The notes beneath the pieces are model-generated. The model was not told where the DNA came from. It searched no databases and was given only the letters and a program-made list of their open reading frames with translations. The translations under genes and the position numbers were made by a program. Shown here piece by piece: positions 33,603-45,880 of a stretch of DNA of 64,000 bases. Positions within the stretch are counted from its first letter, which is position 1. Each line of letters begins with the position of its first letter. Origin of the DNA: Plasmopara viticola (lineage: Eukaryota; Oomycota; Peronosporomycetes; Peronosporales; Peronosporaceae); contig MBPM02000033.1 in assembly GCA_001695595.3 (NCBI GenBank), positions 682,001 to 746,000 on the forward strand. The letters are read 5' to 3'.

Positions 33603-33911
33603 GTCGGAACTGGGCCACGTCAAGATGGCACTGATGCCAAAGGGATGAATTTCAAAGTGCAATAAATTACAGCTTGATCACAGCGGAATTGCCACATCTT
33701 GAGCATGAGCAGATCTCGAGATGATAGCAGGACTGGCGCAAGAGAGAGAGTACCTCGTGCCTTTTTTCTCAATCGTGCAATCGTCGTATTACCGTCTGAT
33801 CAATCGTTTTTATCCCTTTCAATTGTAATATAATGCACAAGCAAGCGTTTTTCCGGGATCAAATCTTATATTTGTAATGCAACAATTATGTTTGGCATCT
33901 CTCTAAGATTA

Positions 33912-34240
33912 CGGAAAAGGTTGGGGTGACGCCCTCCTTCCAAGCGCGAGGTCTAGATGCTCGCGCGCTTCGGGCAGGTGCTCTCGGGCATCTGCAGGTC
34001 TCTAACGAGTCTCACCCTCGACGCGACGGTCTCCAGCACCAGGGCGCCACCTGGGCTCTTTCCAAGTCAGAGCGAAACAAAATAATAAAAGACCCTCACG
34101 ACCTCGGTGCTGGCTGCACTGCCCGCAGAACGAGACTCGACGTATGCGGACACCACTCTATGCCGTGGACTAGCCAGACTGAGCCTAGCACGTGCATAAC
34201 TTGGCAACGCGATAACGTAATACAATACAATACAATACAA
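33912..34240 (+). mobile_element. SINE-like retroposon copy 2
   Basis: Same unit as at 15,613-15,934, same strand, roughly 90 percent identical by eye: both start GGAAAAGGTTGGGGTGACGC and share TCTCACCCTCGACGCGACGG and TATGCCGTGGACTAGCCAGA. The 3' tail here is (TACAA)n instead of (TACAT)n, which fits independent tail formation. A target-site duplication is not clear (TAAGATTA at about 33,904 against TAAGAGTTA after the tail). The 117-codon open frame across it has no counterpart intact in copy 1 and is not called. Confidence 0.8.
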
Positions 34241-34788
34241 ATTTTTGTAAGAGTTAGGAATATTTATTTTCGCAATTGAGGGTAAGCCTACGTGTCGCAT
34301 ATAACGGGGTGGCAAGGTTCTAAAATGTCTCGTTGCTGTAAAGTGTTGAAGGTCTAAAGCGGTAATGTAAAAAAGAATACGGGCAGTCAGTCGACCTTTT
34401 CTTTGACGCTGCCTCTTGGGAATCATTTTTAAGAGTTGACCGCGTATGATATAAGGTTTAGAAGGGCAGCTATAAGCTTAGCGCTGCGTATGCACTTTAG
34501 CTACGACAGTCACCTATAAAGTATAAACGTACTAGATCCAAGGTTTAGGAAGGCATGCATTTTAAGAGGGGACGATCACCTTCGCGACTCTAAAATAAAA
34601 CCAGGACTGGCTGCGAACGATTGTTTGCGCTTGCGGCCAGGACTCCGGATCGTTTACGCCTTGTTGCGGCGTCCATGTTATTTGTGGCTTTCTTCATGAA
34701 CTGTCTGGCTGCGTGGCGGTTATAAACCAGTGCTCACACCCAATACTAGTGTCAATCCATCACCTCACATTCCCTAATCTGCTTCGCC
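34241..34788. other. Intergenic; promoter side of the first SDR gene
   Basis: About 550 bp, no gene. The last 60 bp before ATG 34789 hold pyrimidine-rich CTCACATTCCC, similar to the flanking-promoter-region motif of oomycete core promoters, and CCAATACT further upstream. Assignment as promoter is tentative. Confidence 0.4.
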
Positions 34789-35793
34789 ATGGGCAACACC
34801 GCAAGCGCTCAACTCTGCAGTCGTCCTCAAGTGCCCGACCATTGGACTGCCTCGCACATTGCTTCTCAGAAAGGCAAGACGGTCATTGTGACGGGAGCAA
34901 ATTCTGGCATTGGGTATGAGACTGCCCTTGAGCTCGCGCGCAAGGGCGCGACGGTCGTGATTGCGTGTCGTAGTGAAGCGCGAGGCAAAGAGGCCGAGAA
35001 GAAGATTACGCACGCATTAGAGACGACAAGCACGGCTGGTCGTGCGACCTTTATGCAACTCGATCTGAGTAGCCTCGAGAGTGTCCGCACGTTTGCCGCC
35101 GCTTTCAAGGCGGCTTACGACCGTCTCGATCTCTTGATCAACAATGCAGGCGTCATGGCCGTGCCGTACGCCAAGACCGTGGACGGTAACGAGCGTCAAT
35201 TTGCCACGAATCATCTCGGCCACTTTGCACTCACCGCCACGCTGTTTCCCATGCTCAAGCAGAGCACGCCGTCTCGCGTTGTCAATGTGAGCAGCATTGC
35301 GCACAAGAATGCCAAGCTCAAACACTTTACTGCTGGCTCGTCGATCATGCGTCAGTCGGACAAAGGGTTTAATCGCTGGGAAGTGTATGCAGAGTCGAAA
35401 CTGAGCAACTTGCTCTTTACAATGGAACTAACGCGTAGAATGAACGCGCAGCACGTTACAGGGGTCACGTCGGTAGCTTGTCATCCGGGCATTACCGTCA
35501 CGAACTTGATGGATTCGCCTGGCTCGGAAGGAAGCTGGCACGGTCGCCTCTTTTGGCGTATTGGTAGGTTTCTATCGATAGGTCAACATGCGTTCGCGGG
35601 GGCGCTTCCTACGCTCTATGCTGCCACGGGACCGGACGTCGAAAGCAACGACTACTATGGCCCTAACAATCACTTTGAAACGTGGGGTCCCCCCACGCGT
35701 GTGCAGATGATCGATGCTGCTCATGATAAAGGCGCTGCGCAAAACTTGTGGGACGAGAGCGAACGCCTGGCCAAGCTCAAGTTTGACGTCTAG
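34789..35793 (+). CDS. Short-chain dehydrogenase (retinol dehydrogenase-like)
   Basis: Classical SDR, 334 aa, single exon. It has the NAD(P)-binding motif TGANSGIG (about 35-42), DLSSLESV (about 92-99), NNAG (about 118-121), VNVSS with catalytic Ser about 168 and YAESK with Tyr about 200 and Lys 204. The long C-terminal part (HPGITVTNLM; ALPTLYAATGPDV; YYGPNNHFE) is that of the retinol dehydrogenase/WWOX-type group, which reduces or oxidises lipophilic carbonyls and alcohols. No signal peptide; the N-terminus MGNTASAQLC begins with a possible myristoylation site (MG at the start, small residues after), so membrane attachment is possible. It is paralogous and convergent to the SDR at 36069-37112. 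Confidence 0.93.
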   Translation: MGNTASAQLCSRPQVPDHWTASHIASQKGKTVIVTGANSGIGYETALELARKGATVVIACRSEARGKEAEKKITHALETTSTAGRATFMQLDLSSLESVRTFAAAFKAAYDRLDLLINNAGVMAVPYAKTVDGNERQFATNHLGHFALTATLFPMLKQSTPSRVVNVSSIAHKNAKLKHFTAGSSIMRQSDKGFNRWEVYAESKLSNLLFTMELTRRMNAQHVTGVTSVACHPGITVTNLMDSPGSEGSWHGRLFWRIGRFLSIGQHAFAGALPTLYAATGPDVESNDYYGPNNHFETWGPPTRVQMIDAAHDKGAAQNLWDESERLAKLKFDV

Positions 35794-36068
35794 GTCGCAA
35801 GTTCAAGAGCTACGGTCTCAGCGCGATTGGAAAGGTTATCATACGCGAGTATTTGGAGGCACATCATTGGTAGTATTAGCGGAGCATAACCGGTGATTAA
35901 GCGAATCTTCGTAACCCATTATAACTTCCCTTGCGTGAATTTAGTAATTTATGAGCAGTGTGGGGTGCTTTATTTTGTAAATCGACACGAATTAACAGCC
36001 AACCATCGTAAAGACCCAGTTATGAAGATTACGCGTTCTATAAATTGGGTCTTTTACGCTGCAACACC

Positions 36069-37112
36069 TTACTTGGTCACTTTAAATTGGAGGTGCGTGA
36101 GCTTCTCGCTCACTTCCCAGAGCTTCGTGGCTGCAGTCTCCGACTTGCTCAGAGCGGACGGATCTTCACGAATAGGAGCCCCATACGACTGCAAGTGCCT
36201 TGGTCCGTAATAGTCTCCGCCCTTCACTTCGTCAGCCGTAGCCGCGTACAAGATCGGGAGCGCTCCTTTCTCGGCACTTTGGGGGGCACCAGCCGCGACC
36301 GTGCGAAAGACTAGCCACCACCACCAACTGTGCTGATTCTTCGCAGCACCCTTCTTCATAATGTTCGTGTCGCAATAGCCAGGATGCGCTGCGACCGAGA
36401 GAATGTGGGTCAGTCCGGCAGCTTTCAGTTGCCGGTCTAGTTCCAATGCGAATAAAAGGTTGCAGAGCTTTGACACGCTATAGGTAGCAATCTGGCCATA
36501 GTCCTTTTCATTAACCGCCATGATGTTCTCTTCATCAAAGACAGAGGCAGCATAACGGTGCAAGACGCTACTGACAGAGACAATGCGAGACGATTTGCTC
36601 GTTTTGAGCTGATCAAAAAGCTGGGCCGTCAATGCAAAATGCCCCAGGTAATTCGTCGCGAATTGAGCTTCATAATCGTCCACTGTCTTGGTATAGGGAC
36701 CGCCCACAAGCCCGGCATTATGTATGAGAAGGTCGACGCGAGGATGCATCTTCTTGACCGTGTCACAAAAAGAGTGCACGCTACTCAAGTCACTCATGTC
36801 TACGAGGACAAATTTGACCGTGCCATGATCGGAAACGGTTCGAATAAGCTCGTGAATGTCGGCTTCTGCTTTTAATCCACGCTCTCTGTTGCGACACGCG
36901 AGGATCACATGGGCTCCGTTCCGAGCTAATTCGAGCGCAGTGACATAGCCAATGCCGGAATTGCCACCCGTGACGATCACAATCTTGTCTTTTTGCGATG
37001 GAATGTGCGTCGCGTTCCAATCACGGGGGATTTCGGGCTGAAACGTCGTGCTCTTGCTAGGATTTCCACCCATGAAGTGAGTAGCAAGATCTGAGAATGA
37101 CGAAGAGGACAT
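36069..37112 (-). CDS. Short-chain dehydrogenase (retinol dehydrogenase-like), paralogue
   Basis: SDR, 347 aa, single exon, sharing layout and many residues with the gene at 34789-35793 (DWNATHIPSQKDKIVIVTGG against HWTASHIASQKGKTVIVTGA; YYGP; ILYAATADEV). Motifs: TGGNSGIG (about 48-55), HNAG instead of NNAG (about 131-134), VSVSS and YSVSK (about 211-215). The Asn to His change at the motif that stabilises the central sheet is unusual but is tolerated in some SDRs. The two genes are tail-to-tail with 275 bp between stops, so they arose by an inverted local duplication or by inversion after tandem duplication. The last residues are LQFKVTK; no targeting signal was seen. Confidence 0.93.
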   Translation of the reverse strand: MSSSSFSDLATHFMGGNPSKSTTFQPEIPRDWNATHIPSQKDKIVIVTGGNSGIGYVTALELARNGAHVILACRNRERGLKAEADIHELIRTVSDHGTVKFVLVDMSDLSSVHSFCDTVKKMHPRVDLLIHNAGLVGGPYTKTVDDYEAQFATNYLGHFALTAQLFDQLKTSKSSRIVSVSSVLHRYAASVFDEENIMAVNEKDYGQIATYSVSKLCNLLFALELDRQLKAAGLTHILSVAAHPGYCDTNIMKKGAAKNQHSWWWWLVFRTVAAGAPQSAEKGALPILYAATADEVKGGDYYGPRHLQSYGAPIREDPSALSKSETAATKLWEVSEKLTHLQFKVTK

Positions 37113-39640
37113 TGAAACGAGATTTGACGGAATAGTGTTCGTGGGCTAGTCTAACGGGATTTTTCGGGCATACTCGAGAACAGTATTCGTGTAACGGGAT
37201 TGAGACTTGACACCAGTGTGCAATAGCAAAAGTGACGCTAAAGGACAATAGCCACTACAAACTGGCAAAGAAATTTCCTATGGTCTCTTGGCTGGTGAAA
37301 TACGACCCTGACAGTAATGACACTAGTACAAACGAGTTGGAGACGACGCTAGTGATGCTGCTCTTGGTTTCCTCAGGCATATTTGTAGGCGCACGCACGC
37401 AGGTGGAGCCGATGTATCTATTTGTAACGGGATCCTCACAGAGTAGGCATGGAGGAAGACATGCGATCTCCTGGTGGATAAAGGATTTCTGTTCTTCGTC
37501 TTAAGAAGATTGGCTCCCAGAGAGCAAGCGTGCATTTGGTCTATAAGCTTATAACTACATTGTGAGTGTAAGGACGAATCGCCACGCTTACTCTCTTACT
37601 TTTCCTTTCCCTCGGCCGTGTCGAACGCTATCCACTGCATTTTGCGTTGATCCGATATTCAGGCGCTTCCAATTTAATGTAGGCTCTCATACTTGCTGAA
37701 AGACAAGAATCGGGTGCGCTGGGATTGTTGACTAAATCAGCCTCAATTACATTGTGGTGCGACTCTTTGATTAAACCGCTAGGTCATACTGACGCGGGCC
37801 AACGAAAGGCTTAACTGCACGTAGAGCATACGTTGTAGGCTGCACCTACACTGTGTCCGAAATCTTTCGCTCTGGTGTCTATGATCACTAAAGACGAAAC
37901 AATAGCATTCCAACGGCTATTTAAGGTAACAAGAAGTGAGATGTTTTTATTTTACCAAGGGTTCTGGTCCTCAACGCTAAAAAGATGCTTTCAAATGCGG
38001 TTAAATCCTTTGCCACGGGCCGAAAGTTCACGTCCCGCAATCGTTGATTCTTTATAAAACCTTGCTGGATCCTGACCGCGATCAGCAGGGAAATCGCTAC
38101 GCTGCTCTGGCAAATATATCCCACAAAGTCATTTTCAAGTTGTGTCTTCCTATGCGGATTCCAGCAAGAGAAATTCCGACGAGGTTATCGGACATAGTAA
38201 CAAAGATATCGCTAGATTCAGTACCACCGACACCTTTCGTGGTCATTTCTCGGGTCTTTCCTAGGTTCATCTATAAGATTTTAAGGCTAGTCGTGATGCT
38301 AGATCTAATTTTTAGAGCACCGATAGAGACTTGTGCAGAATTTTGGGTGAAGAAACTGTGACTATTTGCGGTCACAAATTTTAAGCTGCGCGTTATTCCA
38401 AGTTCAATCAATGGTAAAGTGAGATCATTAGCGTCTACCACACCTATGACTGGTTTGCCCAATATAGGACACCACCGGTATGCATTTCGCCGGCTTCCAT
38501 TGTGGTTAGATTTCTCCACGCAGTCGTTGGATTATCATTTTCGTGTAATCAAGCAGAAAGGAATGATTTAAAAACATCGCAAACCTAGCGTAAAGATTAG
38601 ACGCCTGCGCCCCTTTCAGGGAAAAATACCGACTTGTTCCCTTTATAAGTGGCAAAGCGAATGTTCGGACAGGCGCATTCTACCGACCAATTTACCTGTG
38701 ACATCGTATGCGGCGCTCTCAAAATCTAAGGGAAATGTGTACCAAGGCAAGGTCGAGAAAATGACTCTGCGTAGTCGTCGATATTTTTGCACTATTTCAC
38801 TCAGTAAATGACCAATATGCTTTTATAGCTCAAGATCAGCCAAGTCCTTACCAAATTTTACCAGATTTAGGTGTAGATAAAAAGGTATATCACCTCCAAA
38901 CGTAAATATCTGGCAATCTGCTTCACAAGAACTGGATAATTGAGTCCACCTCCCACCAGTCGGACATTGATTCGATTACCTTCTCGAGGTTTGAAGCAAA
39001 CGATACGCAAAAGCAAAAAAGTATACATTTATGAGCTAACGAGCCGCATTGCTTGCAAGTCCAGAATCTAGGCAGCCTTCTTAAGCCAAGCTAAAGTGCC
39101 GGCACAAAGTCCTAGCCTAAAGAATACTTAGATGGGCAAGATATCGAAAAGCTCAAGAAAAGACTATTCTCCGACATAAAACTTACTGAGAGCTGCTCAA
39201 AAAATTCTTTTGACCGCCCCAAGTGATCCACACTACGTTTGTTCCTGTAGATTTGACTGAAGACTTGCAATGAACTGGATCTGACTTCTTAACATGTTTT
39301 GATAAACTACTTGTCTGCCAGAAAATTGGCTATGATGGGGCCGTATAAGCTTGACCAAACTTTGCAAACTACTGGAACACGTCTTGCTTCGAAAGAACAA
39401 GCTTACCTGAACGGTGTTTGAGTTATACTGGGGAAACTACTCTACAGCGTCTGAAATGACTCGAAGGACAAATGGCTTATCTAAGTATCACAAGACTAGT
39501 TTACCCCTTCAAAGGAAAATCCTCGAAATAATCTACGTCTTTTAGTTTCAGCGAAGTAGACGAATACATTTCCACCGAAAGCTCACATCTCGATTTTCTA
39601 CACGAAACGCTACCACAATTTTTCAAACAAATATCGACTA
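37113..39640. other. Gene-poor stretch with probable LINE remains
   Basis: The first about 150 bp are the 5' flank of the second SDR gene. Beyond that only short frames are open. Coding-like fragments on the plus strand between 38,000 and 39,640 are broken by many stops and may be the upstream part of the LINE recognised at 39,640-40,080, but no motif is firm. Confidence 0.4.
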
Positions 39641-40080
39641 AAAACGCTGCTTAATGTAAACGTTACATAAGAGCAAAAATTTTATGTTCATAGGCAAGGT
39701 TCCATACTGAAGAAGTTGATTTGTTCGGATCAATATGGATTTGTACCAGGGCGTGACATTTGACACGCACTAGCGGCGTATACCTAAATATGAGTGGTTT
39801 CGCTTCGGCTGAGGCACTCCTGCTCCAAATTACAAGAGCCATTGCGTTATGTGGGATGCATTTGAAAGGCTTTTAAGGCCCTAAGAATATAACGCTTTTT
39901 GGCGCTACGTTCAAGTTTTAATAATAGAACATCTGGTATTCCTTATGATCAACGGTCAACCACCTGACTAATATGAGATTGGCGCCGGGGCTCGGCAAGT
40001 CGATCCACTACGCCAGCATATTTTGTACTTTCAATTGAGACTTTGCTAAATCTCTAATTAAATTTTTATCTCCTCGATAT
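39640..40080 (+). mobile_element. Non-LTR (LINE) reverse transcriptase fragment
   Basis: The plus strand reads DQYGFVPGRDI (39,728-39,760), a hallmark of LINE reverse transcriptase (Q.GF..GR). About 140 bp later comes FWRYVQVLIIEHLVFLMING, a stop, then IGAGARQVDPLRQHILYF, matching the block NG....-(V/I)-x-x-G-x-RQGxPL-x-P-x-L-F. Gln-Gly has become Gln-Val and stops interrupt both blocks, so the element is inactive. Such elements are the usual source of machinery that would mobilise the SINE copies in this window, but no link is shown. Confidence 0.6.
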
Positions 40081-43000
40081 TGGGATGTGTAGTTCACAAA
40101 ATTATCAGCTCTGCTGATGGTTGAATTAGGCTTCTTTACGACTTGCATCATACCAATTGTTCCTAGTATGAAATAGACAATGAAAAAAGCAGCGCTCCTT
40201 TCTTTCCAGCCATGGACTTGTGAGCATAAAGAAATACACTTGTCAATTATCCCATTTGGTTTAAAATAATGCGCTTATAACAAGGATTTGATTGCGGTCC
40301 CGCCCTTTCCAACGCTAATAGGCTTGGACACCTATTCGTAGAAACAGAGCTAAAGTGCCCAATTTGACTTCACCGTGCGAAAGCTCTACTTGTGCAAATA
40401 GCCACTATTCAGCAAATTATTTTACCTATACTTTAGTACACGGCCAGTGTCTACCACATCCCGACAACTGGGTTCAAGACACATCTTACGTTTGGTCTCG
40501 CGCATCATGTGTCAAACTGAGACTTTAAGTGCCCTATCTTGAAATTAGTGGATTACCTCGTTCGTTCAAGGCGGACTGGACAGGGCCTAGCACTAACTAC
40601 TGACTTCAATTAGAGTCCGCAACAGCATATGCTGCGCAAATTTGATTTAGCTGGCAGAACAACGCTCAAAATCACCTCACAAGCGAAGTCGGCTTTTCGG
40701 CGTCTTGACCAGTCAATTTTGCCTTTGGGACAAAATTATGACATACTCTACGCACCAAATTAGACCACGCGGTTTAAAAATCCCAGGGATGATTCGCGGC
40801 TTAAAGTTTCGGAGCAGGAACTCAGTGAGCATAGTAGTAAGCCTAACTCATTTAAATTGGCACGATAATAAATTCTCAACTTTGTCACGTGTGAGGATTT
40901 TGCGGAGCCAAAACCATAGAGTGCCAATAAGATGGAAGACTCGCCGTACGATGCCTACGGCTGAAATAAATGCTTGTGAAAATCAGAATTTAAAATGCGG
41001 CTCGCATTTGGATAATACCGACGAAATGTTTACCGCCCGCGCTTCCTCCTTACTGACTTTTTCTACAAAGGAGCCTAACGCGTGAATGGTGATTCAAGAT
41101 TTTGATACACGGTTGTGAGATTCGTGGAACTGCTTCCACTTGTTTTGGTATCGCGACTTTACTTTGTACATCTAGACTGAGTGGCTCACAAATTTCAAGA
41201 ATTTTTGCAAAGCGCACTGGCCTGAAAATCAGTACTTTTTTACAAGGTTTGGCTCACGTATCTCATTACGGCTACAAGCGATGTACAAATATCCCATTGA
41301 GCGGGCCGTGATCTTTCGCTATTTGTGATGCACCGACACGATACCACTTTCACATATTTCTACCCAACCTGACCGAATTTCAAAGTCGAAGTAAAGCTGT
41401 TGTGGAGCTCCACACAGAGCATTTCTAGCAGAATGTCATCATAGAACCAAGCCATTTTGACGCTAAATAGTGGCACGTGCTCGAATCGATCGTCTGCCAA
41501 GACGGTTCCCACAACGACGACGGTACACGGCACTCCAGCCGCTAAGGTGGATTTTCTAGTTGAGAGGTGGAGATATTTTGCTTCTCTGTCAAAGCAGAGT
41601 GAACTTAAATACTTTCTGCCTTCTTGCTGTGCCCTTCGCCTAACGGCTTTTTGCAGTTTGGCATCCTGGACTAATCGGCATTTTTTGGCTTTGGTTGATA
41701 TGACAATCGCGCCTGGTCATCAGTAAAGTCAATCACGTCACACCATGCGTACCGAACAAGTAGAATAAACTTTATGTTAGCGATTTACAAAGCTTACAAA
41801 ACTTGGTATTACTATCGTTTTCACCGAACATCACCAAGTATTGGTTATCCACAAAGAAATCTCGAAAATCGACCTCTTATAGCTACGTTCTGTAACAAAC
41901 ACCACACGACATTACCCAATCATTTGTCGCAAGTCATCGATTATACCCCGTTTTTTGCCAGCTGTTACTTAACAGCAAGAGTTTTTTTCTACCCGTGTCA
42001 GCGTCTTAAATGGACTATCAGACCCGTTTTAAGATATAAAGGCTGCACCTTAAGTTTGCTATGCGACTTAGAGTTTGTATGTTGCCAAGCCTGCCACGAC
42101 TCTACGACTGTGGGGTTCAAGTTGTATGTTCAACGTGCAGTATGTATGCTTAAGCGAATACTTAGATTCAAGAGCAAAGCACCTTGCTATTTACAAGCGA
42201 GATATAATACATTTATCCTTGAAAGATCGAAGTGCAATCAACTGCATATAAAAGACTGCCTTATATACTACAATAATGATGTGTTTAAGTGCTAGCTTTA
42301 ATTCTCGCGACCAAATCAATATCGCAATGTATACAAAAACGTTATACAGTATCTTCGGATGTATCTCAATGTATGAAACAGGGTCGCGGTTAAAGCAGAT
42401 ACTACCAGTAAGATACCTTTCGCTCGGCAGCAGCTGCCATTTTGTTGAGCTTCCTTCTTCAAGCAGTGAGACAGCTTTATGACATAATAGCTCGGCTTTA
42501 TGGAATGGCTCATTATATTCTCACTCACTAATTCGAATCTTAATAAGTGTGCTTTATCACTCTCTAGCTTCTATACGAAGTGGTTGTCTGATCAAAGTTT
42601 TGATTAAGGAGGCATGGGAGAAGGCTGCTAACATTAACCGATGACCAAACAGATTTAAAAGGGCTTTTATGGCATCTGAAGGCAATATCTGCACCGTGTG
42701 GATATTTGTGTTTAAGGCTATACTAACAACATGCGATGCACTTTTTTTACAAAGCTTAAGGTGACCATAAAGCTTCAATCCGCGCCGTGGGAAGTTGTTT
42801 GATTGTTATAAAACAGCTGAGGCACTAAAAGATATAAAACGATGTCCTATTCCACCGTGGCGAAAAGTGTGAGTCTACCGTATTTCCTCGTTAGACGAGT
42901 CCTTCTTCATACTTTATAAGTGATGAGTGTTGCCACAGGCGCTTTAGCAAATATTGGCCTTGCTCTTAAACGCTAAGGCTGTGAAGAGGACTCAAGCTGA

Positions 43001-45880
43001 TATAGATGTCGTCGAAACGACCAACAATATTAAAAACAAGTGTCCTTTTCTTTTTCGTTAGCATGTAATAGGTCACATCATCAAAGCCAAAGAAGCAAAT
43101 GACACACCTTACGAGGAAAGACCAAAATAAGGTGCAAGGTCGTCACTAGGAGAACTAAAATAAAGCCAAAGACAACAAGCTCAGTATACTCTACCGATAG
43201 CTCAATGAATGACGTCAACAGATGTGCTTCAATATTCCCGCCCCGTCGGAAACCAACTTAAGTCGCCGTCTTGTGAAAGATCCGCTAACTCTCGGGTTGA
43301 CAGGCCAAAAAAAAGATGGTCGAAGGTGATACTGGCCACAATGGCGGCGCGCCGAGTTGCCCCTCCACAAGCAACTTCTCGTGTGGCAGGTGTGAGAGGG
43401 GTTTGGCCAAATATAATTTCGGCACAAGCTAAACGTGCCCTTTTAGCCTCATAGAGAAGCCCATCTAAATAATTCACTTGGTATCATTAAAGGCCAGAAG
43501 GGTTTCATTTGATATAGGGATCAAAAGTTTTGGTTGCTCTTCAGCACTTTTCCTATCAAAGCTCATTTGGAAATGCAGTATTGAAAGTGGAAGACCCACT
43601 CAGGACCAAACAATCCAAGAAGCAACCATACCCTCAAGATATTTTTTTATCCGCGACCGTGGAGTATCAATATTCTCGCTTGTTAATTTGGAGGCAGCCA
43701 ATGTCTGAGTTGTCTCGGCTTCTAAGTCAGGCAAAAGCATGTGCTGGGATCTCGATGATTAAACGCAAGCATGAAGCACTCTGCTGTACCCCAACGTGCA
43801 GCCAGAAGACCGCATCTTACTTACGAAGTGCCCTTGATCTTGATATTGGATCGCACCAGCCTTTGGTTAATCTGCCGGATCCGACTCAACAGCTTACACA
43901 GCGTTTTAAGCGGGGAGCCAAGCTACCTTAATAAAAATCGTTGCGCTCGTGAAAGCACATCTGCTTCACTACGCACATCATATGGAGGTGCCGCTTGTCT
44001 TGGTCAAAGAGTGCCAGAGGAAGATCTTGCTTCAACTTTGAGCTTTACCATGAGCATCATCCTGAGCTACTGAGTGTACGCATTTGCGATTAAATTCGGG
44101 TAGGCTCTAACGGTCAGTTGGTGGCTTTTTGAAGCTTACCTAGACAATTAAAGCACTCAAGAATAATCATACAACACAAGCTTCGAAATTAAGGTTTATC
44201 GCCAGAACACAAGTCAAGCCCAAGACGTCCACTTCACTTCGGAGTGGCGGATCATTATTAAGCGAGTTTCCTCCAAGCTGAGGTGCATTCACCTTTGCAG
44301 ATGAACCACAATGACAGCTAAATTTTGATAGACTGACTGCTCTTAAAGACGAAACTAGAAGTAATGAACAGCTAGCTGCACTGAATGGCGTACGTGGTCA
44401 TAAGAAAGCAGCATGATTCTCGGTACACTCTAACGCAATATAAAATTTTGCGTATCGACAAATGCTGCAAAATGATCTGACTGATGGAAGCAACGGAAAA
44501 AAGTAAGATTCGGTTTGGCGGACTAATGGGGTAATCTTAAGCGTTTTAAGGTAAAACAAACCTGGTTGTACACGTTGTGGTTTTCGACAGCATGGGGTCA
44601 ATTCTTATTCTAGACTTGGACATATATGACTTAATATTGAAATAGCGTGGTCAAGAAAGTACGAGCCGAGAAGCCATTGTAGAGCGAAGCCACAGGTTTT
44701 GCCACCCAATCTAGCGAACAAAATTGTCACGAGTCATGCTCCCACTCGTGTTTTGCGTATGGTCTCATTAAGGAAAGCTTGCGCTAGTACAAGTTCATAA
44801 TAAATATGAGAGGCGTCGAAGGTACCGATGAGTAGACAAGACGATATCTTTTAAATTTTTCTTGACAGACAAGGAATTTCTGATAACAGCACCGATAGCC
44901 AAAACGTTTAAGATAGCGTTCTATATGTGAGTAGAATTTTTCCACTGGTGGGCGGCGTTGCGTGCAACATAGCGCTACGGGCACCCGACAGCTTTATGTT
45001 CGCTCGTGGCTAACACAAGTCAGCAAGGAAGGACCGGGAGCTTAGGTATTTAGTTGGAACTAATCGCGGGCAACAATGTTTTGCCAGCACTTTCAATGGG
45101 TAACACATCACCACCAACTGCGGGTATAAAATTCTGGACGCTGGATACACACGTGTAAAGTGTAAAGTCGGATAGCATATCCCGATTAGAAGAGACCAGG
45201 ATTTAATACAGGATCAGGTCCCGGGTGTTACGGACGACCCCTAATCGGCTACATCTATAATACTTAAGTACACAGGGAACCTGACACTACAAGCGTTCAT
45301 CTGTTTAGGCAAGCACGTTTTAATTATTTCAGAAATGGTGCTCCTAGCAAAAAAATATTATAAGAGTAGAATTTCTATTTACGCTTCAGACGAAATTGTC
45401 TTGGACTAACTTTATAAGCAGCACACGGTGCGTCTAGGATCAGAAGTTTTGTATAATCTCAAGAAGCTACTAATATTTTATGGTATGTAAATGCGTTAGT
45501 GTGGTCATTGCCAACCCTGCCATCGGATAGAAAAGTTTCGACCCCGCTTCGTGCAAGACAATGACCTCTGTCACGAGAGGAATGTAATTAATTTACACCA
45601 AAATGAAACGAATTGTATGTTCCAAATATCAAAACTCCCGCAATCTTCGCCAACATTTGTAGTTTAACGCTGAACAAAAAGCCGTGCTTACGATCGAAAA
45701 GAAAGAGCTGCTCTCGGACATTATCCGCTTGCACAATTTTGATGCACTAATTCTTTAGGTGACTGCTTCCAAAATTACATGAATGAGTCTCAAGCCGGTA
45801 TGTCCGCCAATGGAAATATTAGTTACCCTTAAGATTTGTTGATTTCTTCATCGCCGAATCACTTAATCGTTCCAACCATT
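40081..45880. other. Gene-poor stretch, no gene recognised
   Basis: Nearly 6 kb without a supportable gene. The longest frame, 41,774-42,295 (plus, 173 codons), is Cys- and Lys-rich and unlike anything known to me. At 43,477-43,229 (minus) an 82-codon frame (LLYEAKRARLACAEIIFG; REVACGGATRRAAIVASI) has protein-like composition and continues in broken form to about 43,700, perhaps an unnamed retroelement ORF. The rest shows nothing. Confidence 0.4.

Larger units (their letters stand above)
32151..33722. repeat. Large inverted duplication, about 407-bp arms, 560-bp loop
   Basis: The left arm (about 32,260-32,666) and right arm (about 33,227-33,633) are reverse complements at roughly 93-95 percent by eye, with no large gaps. 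Outside the arms a further block is shared, ATCT(T/C)GAGATCTGCTCATGCT at 32151-32171 and in inverted form at 33702-33722, separated from the arms by unlike sequence of different length. The loop is the 3' half of the epimerase gene. The left junction falls at CCATGGCTGCAAA (about 32,656-32,667), where the left arm runs directly into the antisense 3' end of the right gene. Confidence 0.93.

Noticed and set aside
33926..34279. 117-codon frame in the second SINE-like copy
   Set aside because: The equivalent frame in the first copy has a different start and only 86 codons; the unit behaves as a non-coding retroposon.
41774..42295. 173-codon plus-strand frame
   Set aside because: The longest frame in a retroelement-rich desert, but it has no domain, no splice context and AT-biased composition like its surroundings.
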